In this document: positions 25,481 to 36,838 of the stretch, piece by piece
How the letters are laid out: every line of letters starts with the position of its first letter
How positions within the stretch are numbered: position 1 is the stretch's first letter
Assembly (NCBI RefSeq): GCF_051020955.1
Contig: NW_027476286.1
Span: forward strand, 186,001 to 250,000
Reading direction: 5' to 3'
DNA length: 64,000 nt
Origin: Megalopta genalis
Taxonomy: Eukaryota; Arthropoda; Insecta; Hymenoptera; Halictidae
Translations under genes and position numbers: made by a program
Notes under the pieces: model-generated
What the model was told of the DNA's origin: nothing
Database searches by the model: none
The model's input: the letters and a program-made list of their open reading frames with translations, nothing else

Positions 25481-26421
25481 TTCCTCCTGCTTTTGAAGCT
25501 ATATCACTTATATCGCATGGATTTGTAGATGAACCTACTACATCGTATTGATTTGAAGCTAAATCATGTGTTTCGCATGGATTTGAAGCTAACTAGTTCG
25601 TTGCGCATGCAGTTAAATCTAAATAACGTATGTCACAAGTATGTGTAGCTAAACCATTTGTTTCGCATGGATGTGAAGCTAAGCCATCTACTTCGCATCG
25701 ATTTGAAGCTAAATCATTTGTCTCGCCTTAATTTGAAGCTAAATCATGTGTATCGCATGGATTTTGAAGCTAACTCGTTTAATTCGTCTGCATTTGAAGC
25801 TATATCACTTATGTCGCAAGTATTTGAAGCTAAATCATTTGTTTCACATTGTTTTGAAGCTAAGCCTTCTACATCGCATTGATTTGCATGTAGATCACGT
25901 GATTCGCATGGATTTGAAGCTAACTCGTTTGTTCCGCTTGCATTTGAATATATATCATGTATATCGCAAGTATTTGAAGCTAAAGCATTTGATTCGCATG
26001 GATTTGAATCTAAGCTTTCTACTATGCATTGATTTGAAGCTAAAACATGTGTTTCGCATGGATTTGAAGCTAACTCGTTTGTTTCGCATGCAGTTATAGC
26101 TAAATAATGTATATCACAAGTATTTGTAGCTAAACCATTTGTTTCGCATGGATTTGAAGCTAAACCTTCTACTTCGTATTGATTTGAAGCTAAATCATTT
26201 GTTTCGCATGGAATTGAAGCTACCTCGTTTCTTCCTCCTGCTTTTGAAGCTATATCACTTATATCGCATGGATTTGTAGATGAACCTACTACATCGTATT
26301 GATTTGAAGCTAAATCATGTGTTTCGCATGGATTTGAAGCTAACTCGTTCGTTGCGCATGCAGTTAAATCTAAATAACGTATATCACAAGTATTTGTAGC
26401 TAAACCATTTGTTTCGCATGG
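25441..26421. repeat. Boundary of the old array, with a 751-bp-offset duplication
   Basis: Bases 25441-25670 match 26192-26421 (offset 751 bp, 25 units plus 1 bp). Both copies carry the rare variants CTTCCTCCTGCTTTTG and GTAGATGAACCTACTACATC. The left block ends at 25480 inside the first copy. Bases about 25900-26080 also match 27320-27500 at an offset of 1,420 bp; the odd offset is explained by a 21-bp deletion and a 1-bp insertion between them. Confidence 0.75.
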
Positions 26422-26619
26422 ATTTTAAGCTAAACCTTCTATATAGCATTGATTTGAAGCTAAACCTTCTACATCTTATTGATTTGAATCTAAATCATCC
26501 GATTCGCATGGATTTGAAGCTAATCCTTCTACTTCGCATTGATTTGAAGCTTCATCATGTGATTCGCGTGGATTTGAATCTAAGCCTTCGACTTCGCAAT
26601 CGATTTGTAGCTAAATCAT

Positions 26620-27873
26620 GTGTTTCGAATGGATTTGAAGCTAACTCGTTTGTTTCGCATGCAGTTGAAGCTAAATCATGTATATCACAAGTATTTGATT
26701 CTAAACCATTTGATTCGCATGGATTTGGAACTAACTCGTTTGTTTTTCCTGCATTTGAAGCTATATCACTTATATCGCAAGTATCGAATTAATTTGCAGC
26801 TAAATCATGTGTTTCGCATGGATTTGAACCTAACTCGTTTGTTTCGCCTGCATTTAAAGCTATATCATTTATATAGCAAGTTTTTGAAGCTAAACCATTT
26901 GATTCGCATGGATTTGAAGCAAAGCATTCTACTTCGCAATGATTTGAAGCTAAATCATGTGACCCGCATGGATTTGAAACTAACTCGTTTGATTCGCCTG
27001 CATTTTAAGCTATATCACTTATTTCGCAAGTATTTGGAGCTAAATCATTTGTTTTGCATGGATTTGAAGCTAAATCTTCCACATCGCATTGGTTTGATGC
27101 TAAACCTTCTACATCGCATTGATTTGAAGCTAAATTATGTGTTTCGTTTGGATTTGAAGCTAACTCGTTTGTTTCGCTTGCATTTGAAACTATATCAATT
27201 ATATCGCATGTATCTGATGTTATATCATTTGTGTCGCATGGATTTGAAGCTAAACCTTCTACATCGCATTGATTTGAAGCGAAACCCTCTACATCTTATT
27301 GATCGGAAGCTAAATCATGTGTTTCGCATGGATTTGAAGCTAACTCGTTTGTTCCGCTTGCATTTGAATATATATCATGTATATCACAAGTATTTGAAGC
27401 TAAAGCATTTGATTCGCATGGATTTGAATCTAAGCTTTCTACTTCGCATTGATTTGAAGCTAAAACATGTGTTTCGCATGGATTTGAAGCTAACTCGTTT
27501 GTTCTGTCTGCATTTGAAGCTATATCACTTATATAGCAAGTATCTGATGCTGAATCATTTATTTCGCATGAATTTGAAGCTGAACCTCCTACATCGCATT
27601 TTTTTGCAGATAAATCATGTGTTTAGCTTGGGTCTGATGCTAGCTCGTTTGATTCGCCTGCATTTGAAGCTAAATTATTCGTTTCGCATGGATTTGAAGC
27701 TAAGCCTTCTACTTCGCATTGATTTGATGCTAAATCATGTGAATTGCATGGATTTTGTAGCTGACTTGTTTGATTCGACTGCTTTTGTATCTATATCACT
27801 TATATCACAAGTGTTTGAAGAAAAATCATTTGATTCGCATGGATTTGAAGCTAGGCCTTCTACTTCTCACTGA
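26620..27873 (+). other. Longest open frame of the window, repeat-encoded (probably not a gene)
   Basis: 417 codons, opened by a GTG just after an in-frame TAG; the first ATG is codon 4. The translation is almost wholly the decapeptide L-[KQ]-L-x-x-[LV]-[FYH]-R-x-[DH], with no signal peptide, domain or non-repetitive terminus. A 21-bp deletion at about 26780 removes seven residues in frame. Near the C-terminus, a 31-bp unit at about 27752 switches reading to another repeat frame (FEEKSFDSHGFEARPSTSH), ending at a TGA. The minus-strand repeat frame is also largely open here, with a stop at about 27625. No ribosome-binding or promoter context is distinguishable from the surrounding repeats. This is best explained by chance survival in a multiple-of-three repeat. 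Confidence 0.3.
26754..26800. repeat. 21-bp deletion inside the unit series
   Basis: The core occurrences at 26754 (TTTGAAG) and 26793 (TTTGCAG) are 39 bp apart instead of 60. The junction reads GCAAGTATCGAATTAATTTG. The loss of 21 bp (seven codons) is one of the few larger length changes not equal to a whole number of units. Confidence 0.8.
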
Positions 27874-28620
27874 TTTGAAGCTAAATCATGTGCTTCGCTT
27901 GAATTTGAAGCTAACTCTTTTGTTTCGCATGCAGTTGAAGCTATATCATTTATAAGGCAAGTATCTGAAGCTAAATCATTTGTTTCTCATGGATTTGAAG
28001 CAAAAGCTTCTACTCCGCTTTGATTTGAAGCTAAATCAAGTGTTTTGCATGGATTTGAAGCAAACTCCTTTGTTTCCCTGCATTTGAAGCTATATCACTT
28101 ATATCGCAACTATCTGAAGCTAGATCAATTGTTTCTCATGTATTTGAAGCTAAACCTTCTACTTCGCTTTGATTTGAAGCTAAATCATGTGTGTCGCATG
28201 GATTGAAGCTAACTCGTTTGTTTCGCATGCAGTTGTAGCTAAATCATGTCTTTCACAATTATTTGAAAATGAACCATTTGAATCGCATTGATTTGAACCT
28301 GAGCCTTCTACTTCGCACTGATTTGCAGCTATATAATGTCTTTCGCATGGATTTGATGCTAAACCGTCTACATCCCATGGATTTGAAGCTAAATCATGTG
28401 TTTGGCATGGATTTGAAGCTAAACCTTCTACATCGCATTGACTTGCAACTGAGTCATGTGTTTCGCATGGATTTGAAGCTAACTCGTTCGTTTCGCCTGT
28501 ATTTGAAGCTATATCAATTATATCGCAAGTATTTGAAGCTAAATCATTTGTTTCGCTTGGATATGAAGCTAAACCTTCTACATCGCATTGATTGAAGCTA
28601 AATCGTGTGTTTCACATAGA

Positions 28621-30610
28621 CTTGAAGCTAACTCGTTTGTTTCGCATGCAGTTGTAGCTAAATAATGTATATCACAAGTATTTGTAGCTAAACCATTATT
28701 TTCGCATGGATTTGAAGCTAATCCTTCTACTTCGCATTGATTTGAAGCTAAATCATTTGTTTCGCATGGAATTGAAGCTACCTCGTTTGTTCCTCAGCTT
28801 TTGAAGTTATATCACTAATATCGCTGGTATTTGAAGCTAAATCATATGTGTCGCATGGATTTGAAGCTGAACCTTCTACATCGCATTGATTTGAAGCTAA
28901 ATCATTTGTTTCGCTTGGATTTGAAGCTAAACCTTCTACATCGCATTGATTTGCAGCTAAATCATGTGTTTCGCATGGATTTGAAGCTAACTCGTTTGTT
29001 TCGCCTGCAGTTGAATCTATATCACTTATATCGCAGGTATTTGAAGCTAAATCATGTGTATCGCGTGGATTTTTAAGCTAACTCGTTTGATTAGTCTGCA
29101 TTTGAAGCTATATCTCTTATACCCCAAGTGTTTGAAGCTAAATCATTTGTTTTGCATGGATTTGAAGCTAAACCTTCTACATCGCATTGATTTGCATCTA
29201 AATCATGTGTCTCGCGTGGATTTGAAGCTAACTCGTTCGTTGCGCATGCAGTTAAAATTAAATAAAGTATATCACAAGTATTTGAAGCTAAACCATTTGC
29301 TTTGCATGGATTTGAAGCTAAACCTTCTACTTCGCATTGATTTGAAGCTAACTCGTTTGTTTCGCATGCAGTTGAAGCGAATCATGACTTTCACAAGCAT
29401 TTGGAGATGAACCATTTGAATCGCATCGATATGAACCTGATCCTTCTACTTAGCACTGATTTGCAGCTAAATAATGTGTTCCGCATGGATTTGAAACTAA
29501 ACCTTCTACATCCCATGGATTTGAAGCTAAATTATATGTTTGGCATGGATTTGAAGCAAAACCTTCTACATCGCATTGATTTGTAACTGAATCATGTGTT
29601 TCGCATGGATTTGAAGCTAACTCGTTTGTTTCGCATGCAGTTGTAGCTAAATAATGTATATCACAAGTATTTGTAGTTAAACCATTTGTTTCGCATGGAT
29701 TTGAAGCTAATCCTTCTACTTCGCATTGATTTGAAGCTAAATCATTTGTTTCGCATGGTATTGATGCTACCTCGTTTGTTCCTCCAGCTTTTGAAGCTAT
29801 ATCACTAATATCGCTAGTATTTGAAGCTAAATCATATGTGTCGCATGGATTTGAAGCTGAACCTTCTACATCGCATTGATTTGCAGCTAAATCATGTGTT
29901 TCGCATGGATTTGAAGCTAAACCTTCTACATCGCATTGATTTGCAGCTAAATCATGTGTTTCGCATGGGATTTGAAGCTAACTCGTTCGTTTCGCCTGCA
30001 GTTGAATCTATATCACTTATATCGCAAGTATTTGAAGCTAAATCATGTGTATCGCTTGGATTTTTAAGCTAACTCGTTTGATTAGTCTGCATTTGAAGCT
30101 ATATCACTTATACCCCAAGTGTTTGAAGCTAAATCATTTGTTTTGCATGGATTTGAAGCTAAACCTTCTACATCGCATTGATTTGCATCTAAATCATGTG
30201 TTTTGCCTGGATTTGAAGCTAACTCGTTCGTTGCGCATGCAGTTAAAATTAAATAACGTATATCACAAGTATTTGAAGCTAAACCATTTGCTTTGCATGG
30301 ATTTGAAGCTAAACCTTCTACTTCGCATTGATTTGAAGCTAACTCGTTTGTTTCGCATGCAGTTGAAGCGAAATCATGACTTTCACAAGCATTTGGAGAT
30401 GAACCATTTGAATCGCATCGATATGAACCTGAGCCTTCTACTTAGCACTGATTTGCAGCTAAATAATGTGTTCCGCATGGATTTGATACTAAACCTTCTA
30501 CATCCCATGGATTTGAAGCTAAATTATATGTTTTGGCATGGATTTGAAGCTAAACCTTCTACATCGCATTGATTTGCAACTGAATCATGTGTTTCGCATG
30601 GATTTGAAGC
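28621..30610. repeat. 990-bp (33-unit) tandem duplication
   Basis: Bases about 28621-29609 and 29610-30610 are homologous at an offset of 989-992 bp; the small drift comes from single-base indels such as GCGAATCATG at about 29377 against GCGAAATCATG at 30368. Shared rare variants include CTTTCACAAGCATTTGGAG, TCGCATCGATATGAACCTG and AAATTATATGTTTGGCATGG. Internally, copy 1 has GTTTCGCTTGG units (about 28910) where copy 2 has GTTTCGCATGG. Homology ends at about 30615, where AACTCATTCG replaces AACTCGTTTG. Confidence 0.8.
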
Positions 30611-31680
30611 TAACTCATTCGTTTCGCCTGTATTTGAAGCCTTATCACTTATATCGCAAGTATTTGAAGCTAAATCTTGTGTTTCGCATGGATTTGAATC
30701 TAAACCTTCTACATCGCATTGATTTGCAGCTAAATCATGTGTTTCGCATGGATTTGAAGCTAACTCGTTCGTTTCGCCTGCAGTTGAATCTATATCACTT
30801 ATATCGCAAGTATTTGAAGCTAAATCATGTGTATCGCTTGGATTTTTAAGCTAACTCGTTTGATTAGTCTGCATTTGAAGCTATATCACTTATACCCCAA
30901 GTGTTTGAAGCTAAATCATTTGTTTTGCATGGATTTGAAGCTAAGCCTTCAACTTCTCATTGATATGAAGCTAAATCATGTGTTTCGCTCGGATTTGAAG
31001 CTAACTCGTTTGTTTCTCATGCAGTTGAAGCTGATTCATGTATATCACAAGTATTTGAAGCCAAACCATTTGTTTCGCATGGATTTGAAGCTAAATCGTT
31101 TGTTTCGCATGGATTTGAAGCTATTTCGTTTGTTTCGCGAGCAGTTGAATTTACATCACTTATATCGCAAGTATTTGAAGCTAAATCATGTGTATCGCAT
31201 GGATTTTGAAGCTTAGTCGTTTGATTGGTTTACATTTGAAGCTATATCACTTATATCCCAAGTGATAAAAAAGCTAAATCATTTGTTTCGCATGGATTTG
31301 AATCTAAGCCTTCTACTTCGCACTGATTTGAATCCAATTCATTTGTGTCGCATAGATTTGAAACTAAGTCTTCTACTTCGCATTGATATGAAATTAAATC
31401 ATGTGTTTAGCATGGATTTGAAGCTAACTCATTCGTTTCGCCTGTATTTGAAGCCTTATCACTTATATCGCAAGTATTTGAAGCTAAATCATGTGTTCCG
31501 CTTGGATTTGAAGCTAAACCTTCTACATCGCATTGATTTTCAGCTAAATCATGTGTTTCGCATGGATTTTGAAGCTAACTCGTTTGATTATTCTGCATTT
31601 GAAGCTATATCACTTATACCCCAAGTGTTTGAAGCTTAATCATTTGTTTCGCATGGATTTGAAGCTAAACCTTTTACATC
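30611..31680. repeat. Diverged array segment with a distant partner 29 kb away
   Basis: Ordinary units continue with no gene. Bases about 30960-31250 match 60005-60330, sharing rare variants such as GAAGCTGATTCATG, GAAGCCAAACCATTTG and GAAGCTTAGTCGTTTGATTGG. The offset changes from 29,042 to 29,072, so the right partner has exactly one extra 30-bp unit. At about 31262-31272 the core is replaced by GTGATAAAAAAGCTAA, a rare corrupted unit. Confidence 0.7.
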
Positions 31681-32206
31681 GCATTGATTTGAATCTAAAT
31701 CATGTGTTTCGCATGGATTTGAAGCTAACTCGTTTGTTTCGCATGCAGTTGAAGCTAAATCGTGTCTTTCACAAGTATTTGAAGGTAAACAATTTGAATC
31801 GGAATGATTTGAACAAGAGCCTTCTACTTCGCACTAATTTGCAGCTAAATAATGTGTTTCGCATGGATTTGAAGCTAAACCTTGTACATCCCATGGATTT
31901 GAAGCTAAATCATGTGTTTGGCTTGGATTTGAAGCTAAACCTTCTACATCGCATTGATTTTCAGCTGAATCATGTGTTTGGCATGGATTTGATGCTAACT
32001 CGTTCGTTTCGCCTGCAGTTGAATCCACATCACTTATATCGCAAGTATTTGAAGCTAAATCATGTGCATGGCGTGGATTTTGAAGCTCACTCGTGTGATT
32101 AGTCTACATTGGAATCTCTATCACATATACCCCAAGTGTTTGATGCTAAATCATTTGTTTCGCATTGATTTGAAGCTAAACCTTCTACATCGCATTGATT
32201 TGCAGC
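31681..32206. repeat. Mosaic segment A, repeated at 33511-34036
   Basis: The offset is exactly 1,830 bp (61 units), with few differences (GAAGGTAAAC against GAAGATAAAC; GATGCTAACTCG against GAAGCTAACTCG). Rare shared features are GGAATGATTTGAACAAGAG, CATGTGCATGGCGTGG and AGCTCACTCGTGTG. The same rare variants occur in related copies at about 39480-39960 and 41330-41780, which are themselves 1,830 bp apart. Minus-strand open frames of about 64 codons sit at 31834-32028 and 33664-33858; they are repeat-derived. Confidence 0.8.
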
Positions 32207-32546
32207 TAAATCATGTGTTTCGCATGGATTTGAAGCTAACTAGTTCGTTGCGCATGCAGTTAAATCTAAATAACGTGTATCACAAGTATTTGAAGCTAAA
32301 CCATTTGTTTCGCATGGATTTGAAGCTAAGCCCTGTACTTCGATTTGATTTGAAGCTAAATCATTTGTTTCGCAAGGATTTGAAGCTAAACCTTCTACAT
32401 CGCATTGATTTGAAGCTAAATCATGTGTTTCGCATGGATTTGAAGCTAACTCATTTGACTCTCCTGCATTTGAAGCTATATCACTTATAACGCAAGTATC
32501 TGAAGCAAAATCATTGGCTTCGCGTGGATTTGAAGCTAAACCTTCT

Positions 32547-33148
32547 ACATCGCATTGACTTGCAGCTGAATCATGTGTTCCGCATGGATTTAAGCTAACT
32601 CGTTCGTTTCGCCTGCATTTGAAACTATATCACTTACATCGCAAGTATCTGAAGCTAATTTGTTTGTTCCGCATGTATTTGATGCTAAACTTTCTACATA
32701 GCATTGATTTGAATCCGAATCATGTGTTTTGCATCGATTTGAAGCTAACTCGTTCGTTTCCCCTGCAGTTGAAGCTATATCACTTATGTCGCAAGTATCT
32801 AACCTAAATCATTTCATTCGCATGGATTTGAAGCAAATCATTCTACCTCGCATCGAATTGAAGCTAAATCATGTGTATCGCATGGATTTTCAAGCTAACT
32901 CGTTTGATACGTCTGCATTTGAAGCTATATCGCTTATATCCCATGTGTTTCAAGCTAAATCATTTGTTTCGCATTGATTTGAATGTAAACCTTCAACATC
33001 GCATTGATTTGAAGCTAAATCATGTGTTTCGCATGGATTTGAAGCTAACTCATTTGACTCTCCTGCATTTGAAGCTATATCACTTATATCGCAAGTATCT
33101 GAAACAAAATCATTGGCTTCGCGTGGATTTGAAGCTAAACCTTCTACA
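32547..33148. repeat. Mosaic segment B, repeated at 34017-34618 and 37046-37647
   Basis: The offsets are exactly 1,470 bp (49 units) and then 3,029 bp. Shared rare features are GCATGGATTTAAGCTAACTCG (a 29-bp unit), GTATCTAACCTAAATC (another short unit) and GATTTTCAAGCTAACTCG (a 31-bp unit). Segment B thus carries a characteristic set of off-length units that marks its copies. A relative with the same marks lies at 36479-36838 and 42090-42449. Confidence 0.8.
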
Positions 33149-34800
33149 TCACACTGATTTGCTGCTAAATCATTTGTCTCGCATGCATTTGAAGCTATGC
33201 CTTCTACATCGCATTGATTTGCAGCTAAATCATGTGTTTCGCATGGATTTGAAGCTAACTCGTTCGTTGCGCATGCTGTTAAATCTAAATAACGTATATC
33301 AGAAGTATTTCTAGCTAAACCATTTGTTTCGCATGGATTTGAATCTAATCCCTGTACTTCGATTTGATTTGAAGCCTAATCATTTGTTTCGCATGGAATT
33401 GAAGCTACCTCGTTTGTTCCTCCAGCTTTTGAAGTTATATCACTAATATCGCTGGTATTTGAAGCTAAATAATATGTGTCGCATGGATTTGAAGCTGAAC
33501 CTTCTACATCGCATTGATTTGAATCTAAATCATGTGTTTCGCATGGATTTGAAGCTAACTCGTTTGTTTCGCATGCAGTTGAAGCTAAATCGTGTCTTTC
33601 ACAAGTATTTGAAGATAAACAATTTGAATCGGAATGATTTGAACAAGAGCCTTCTACTTCGCACTAATTTGCAGCTAAATAATGTGTTTCGCATGGATTT
33701 GAAGCTAAACCTTGTACATCCCATGGATTTGAAGCTAAATCATGTGTTTGGCTTGGATTTGAAGCTAAACCTTCTACATCGCATTGATTTTCAGCTGAAT
33801 CATGTGTTTGGCATGGATTTGAAGCTAACTCGTTCGTTTCGCCTGCAGTTGAATCCACATCACTTATATCGCAAGTATTTGAAGCTAAATCATGTGCATG
33901 GCGTGGATTTTGAAGCTCACTCGTGTGATTAGTCTACATTGGAATCTCTATCACATATACCCCAAGTGTTTGATGCTAAATCATTTGTTTCGCATTGATT
34001 TGAAGCTAAACCTTCTACATCGCATTGATTTGCAGCTGAATCATGTGTTCCGCATGGATTTAAGCTAACTCGTTCGTTTCGCCTGCATTTGAAACTATAT
34101 CACTTACATCGCAAGTATCTGAAGCTAAATCGTTTGTTCCGCATGTATTTGATGCTAAACTTTCTACATAGCATTGATTTGAATCTGAATCATGTGTTTT
34201 GCATCGATTTGAAGCTAACTCGTTCGTTTCCCCTGCAGTTGAAGCTATATCACTTATGTCGCAAGTATCTAACCTAAATCATTTCATCCGCATGGATTTG
34301 AAGCAAATCATTCTACCTCGCATCGAATTGAAGCTAAATCATGTGTATCGCATGGATTTTCAAGCTAACTCGTTTGATTCATCTGCATTTGAAGCTATAT
34401 CGCTTATATCCCAAGTGTTTCAAGCTAAATCATTTGTTTCGCATTGATTTGAATGTAAACCTTCTACATCGCATTGATTTGAAGCTAAATCATGTGTTTC
34501 GCATGGATTTGAAGCTAACTCATTTGACTCTCCTGCATTTGAAGCTATATCACTTATATCGCAAGTATCTGAAGCAAAATCATTGGCTTCGCGTGGATTT
34601 GAAGCTAAACCTTCTACATCGCATTGATTTGCAGCTGAATCATGTGTTCCGCATGGATTTAAGCTAACTCGTTCGTTTCGCCTGCATTTGAAACTATATC
34701 ACTTACATCGCAAGTATCTGAAGCTAAATCGTTTGTTCCGCATGTATTTGATGCTAAACTTTCTACATAGCATTGATTTGAATCTGAATCATGTGTTTCG

Positions 34801-36210
34801 CATGGATTTGAAGCTAACTCGTTCGTTTCGCCTGCAGTTGAATCTACATCACTTATATCGCAAGTATTTGAAGCTAAATCATGTGTATCGCATGGATTTG
34901 AAGCTATGCCGTGTACTTCGAATTGATTTGAAGGTAAATCATGCGTTACCCATGGATTTGAAGCTAAACCTTCAACATCGCACTGATTTGCAGCTAAATC
35001 ATTTGTTTCGCATGGATTTGTATCTATATCGTTTGTTTCGCCTGCATTTGAAACTATATCACTTACATCGCAAGTATCTGAAGCTAAATCGTTTGTTCCG
35101 CATGGATTTGATGCTAAACCTTCTCCATAGCATTGATTTGAAGCTGAGTCATGTGTTTTGCATCGATTTGAAGCTAACTCGTTTGTTTCCCCCGCAGTTG
35201 ACGCTATATCACTTATGTCGCAAATATCTAAACCTAAATCATTTTATTCGCATGGATTTGAAGCTAATCATTCTACTTCGCATTTAATTGAAGCTAAATC
35301 ATGTGTATCGCATGGATTTTCAAGCTAACTCGTTTGATTCGTCTGCATTTGAAGCTATATCGCTTATATCCCAAGTGTTTCAAGCTAAATCATTTGTTTC
35401 GCATGGATTTGAATGTAAACCTTCTACATCGCATTGATTTGAAGCTAAATCATGTGTTTCGCATGGATTTGAAGCTAACTCATTTGACTCTCCTGCATTT
35501 GAAGCTATATCACTTATATCGCAAGTATCTGAAGCAAAACGATTGGTTTCGCATGGATTTGAAGCTAAAGCTTCTACATCACACTGATTTGCTGCTAAAT
35601 CATTTGTTTCGCATGGATTTGAAGCTAACTCGTTCGTTGCGCATGCTGTTAAATCTAAATACGTATATCACAAGTATTTGTAGCTAAACCATTTGTTTCG
35701 CATGGATTTGAATCTAAGCCCTGTACTTCGATTTGATTTGACGCCTAATCATCTGTTTCGCACGGATTAGAAGCTAAACCTTCTACATCGTATTTATTTG
35801 AAGCTAAATCTAGTGTATCGCATGGATATGAAGCTAAACCTTCTACATCGCATTGATTTGCAGCTAAATCATGTGTTTCGCATGGATTTGAAGCTAACTC
35901 GTTCGTTTCGCTTGCAGTTGAATCTACATCACTTATATCGCAAGTATTTGAAGCTAAATCATGTGTATCGCGTGGATTTTGAAGCTAACTCGTTTGATTA
36001 TTCTGCATTTGAAGCTATATCACTTATACCCCAAGTATTTGAAGCTTAATCATTTGTTTCGCATGGATTTGAAGCTCAACCTTCTACATCGCATTGATTT
36101 GCATCTAAATCATGTGTTTCGCATGGATTTGAAGCTTACTAGTTCGTTGCGCATGCAGTTAAATCTAAATAACGTATGCCACAAGTATTTGAAGCTAAAC
36201 CATTTGTTTC
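34801..36210. repeat. Mosaic segment C, repeated at 38161-39480
   Basis: The offset is 3,360 bp up to about 35470 and 3,270 bp after 35561. The second copy therefore lacks exactly 90 bp (three units, corresponding to 35471-35560). Shared rare features are GCCGTGTACTTCG, CATGCGTTACCCATGG, CTTCTCCATAGCATTG and AAATACGTATATC. Part of it recurs once more at about 40140-40900. Confidence 0.8.
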
Positions 36211-36838
36211 GCATGGATTTGAAGCTAAGCCGTGTACTTCGAATTGATTTGAAGGTAAATCATGCGTTGCCCATGGATTTGAAGCTAAACTTTCTACATC
36301 GCATTGATTTGCAGCTAAATCATTTGTTTCGCATGGATTTGTATCTATATCGTTTGTTTCGCCTGCATTTGAAACTATATCACTTACATTGCATGTATCT
36401 GAAGCTAAATCGTTTGTTCCGCATGTATTTGATGCTAAACTTTCTACATAACATTGATTTGAATCTGAATCATGTGTTTTGCATAGATTTGAAGCTAACT
36501 CGTTTGTTTCCCCTGCAGTTGAAGCTATATCACTTATGTCGCAAGTATCTAACCTAAATCATTTCATTCGCATGGATTTGAAGCAAATCATTCTACCTCG
36601 CATTGAATTGAAGCTAAATCATGTGTATCGCATGGATTTTCAAGCTAACTCGTTTGATTCGTCTGCATATGAAGCTATATCGCTTATATCCCAAGTGTTT
36701 CAAGCTAAATCATTTGTTTCGCATTGATTTGAATGTAAACCTTCTACATCGCATTGATTTGAAGCTAAATCATGTGTTTCGCATGGATTTGAAGCTAACT
36801 GATTTGACTCTCCTGCATTTGAAGCTATATCACTTATA
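36211..36838. repeat. Mosaic segment D, repeated at 41822-42449
   Basis: The offset is 5,611 bp throughout. Shared rare features include TACATTGCATGTATC, TTGCATAGATTTG, TCTGCATATGAAGC and AACTGATTTGACTC. The copies part at 36839, where ATACCCCAAG is found in place of ATATCGCAAG. Confidence 0.8.

Larger units (their letters stand above)
25481..28620. repeat. Older, diverged part of the array without large duplications
   Basis: The same five unit types and 30-bp spacing continue, but units differ from one another at more positions than in the left block. I saw no kilobase-scale near-identical copy. Private variants include TAGATCACGTGATTCG (about 25891) and TAGGCAAGTATC (about 27954). The plus-strand frame stays open longest here (26620-27873). 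No gene, RNA or regulatory element is recognisable. Confidence 0.8.

Noticed and set aside
25896..25901. Promoter-type regulatory element (CACGTG)
   Set aside because: There is no gene nearby, and a single base change from the consensus unit explains it.
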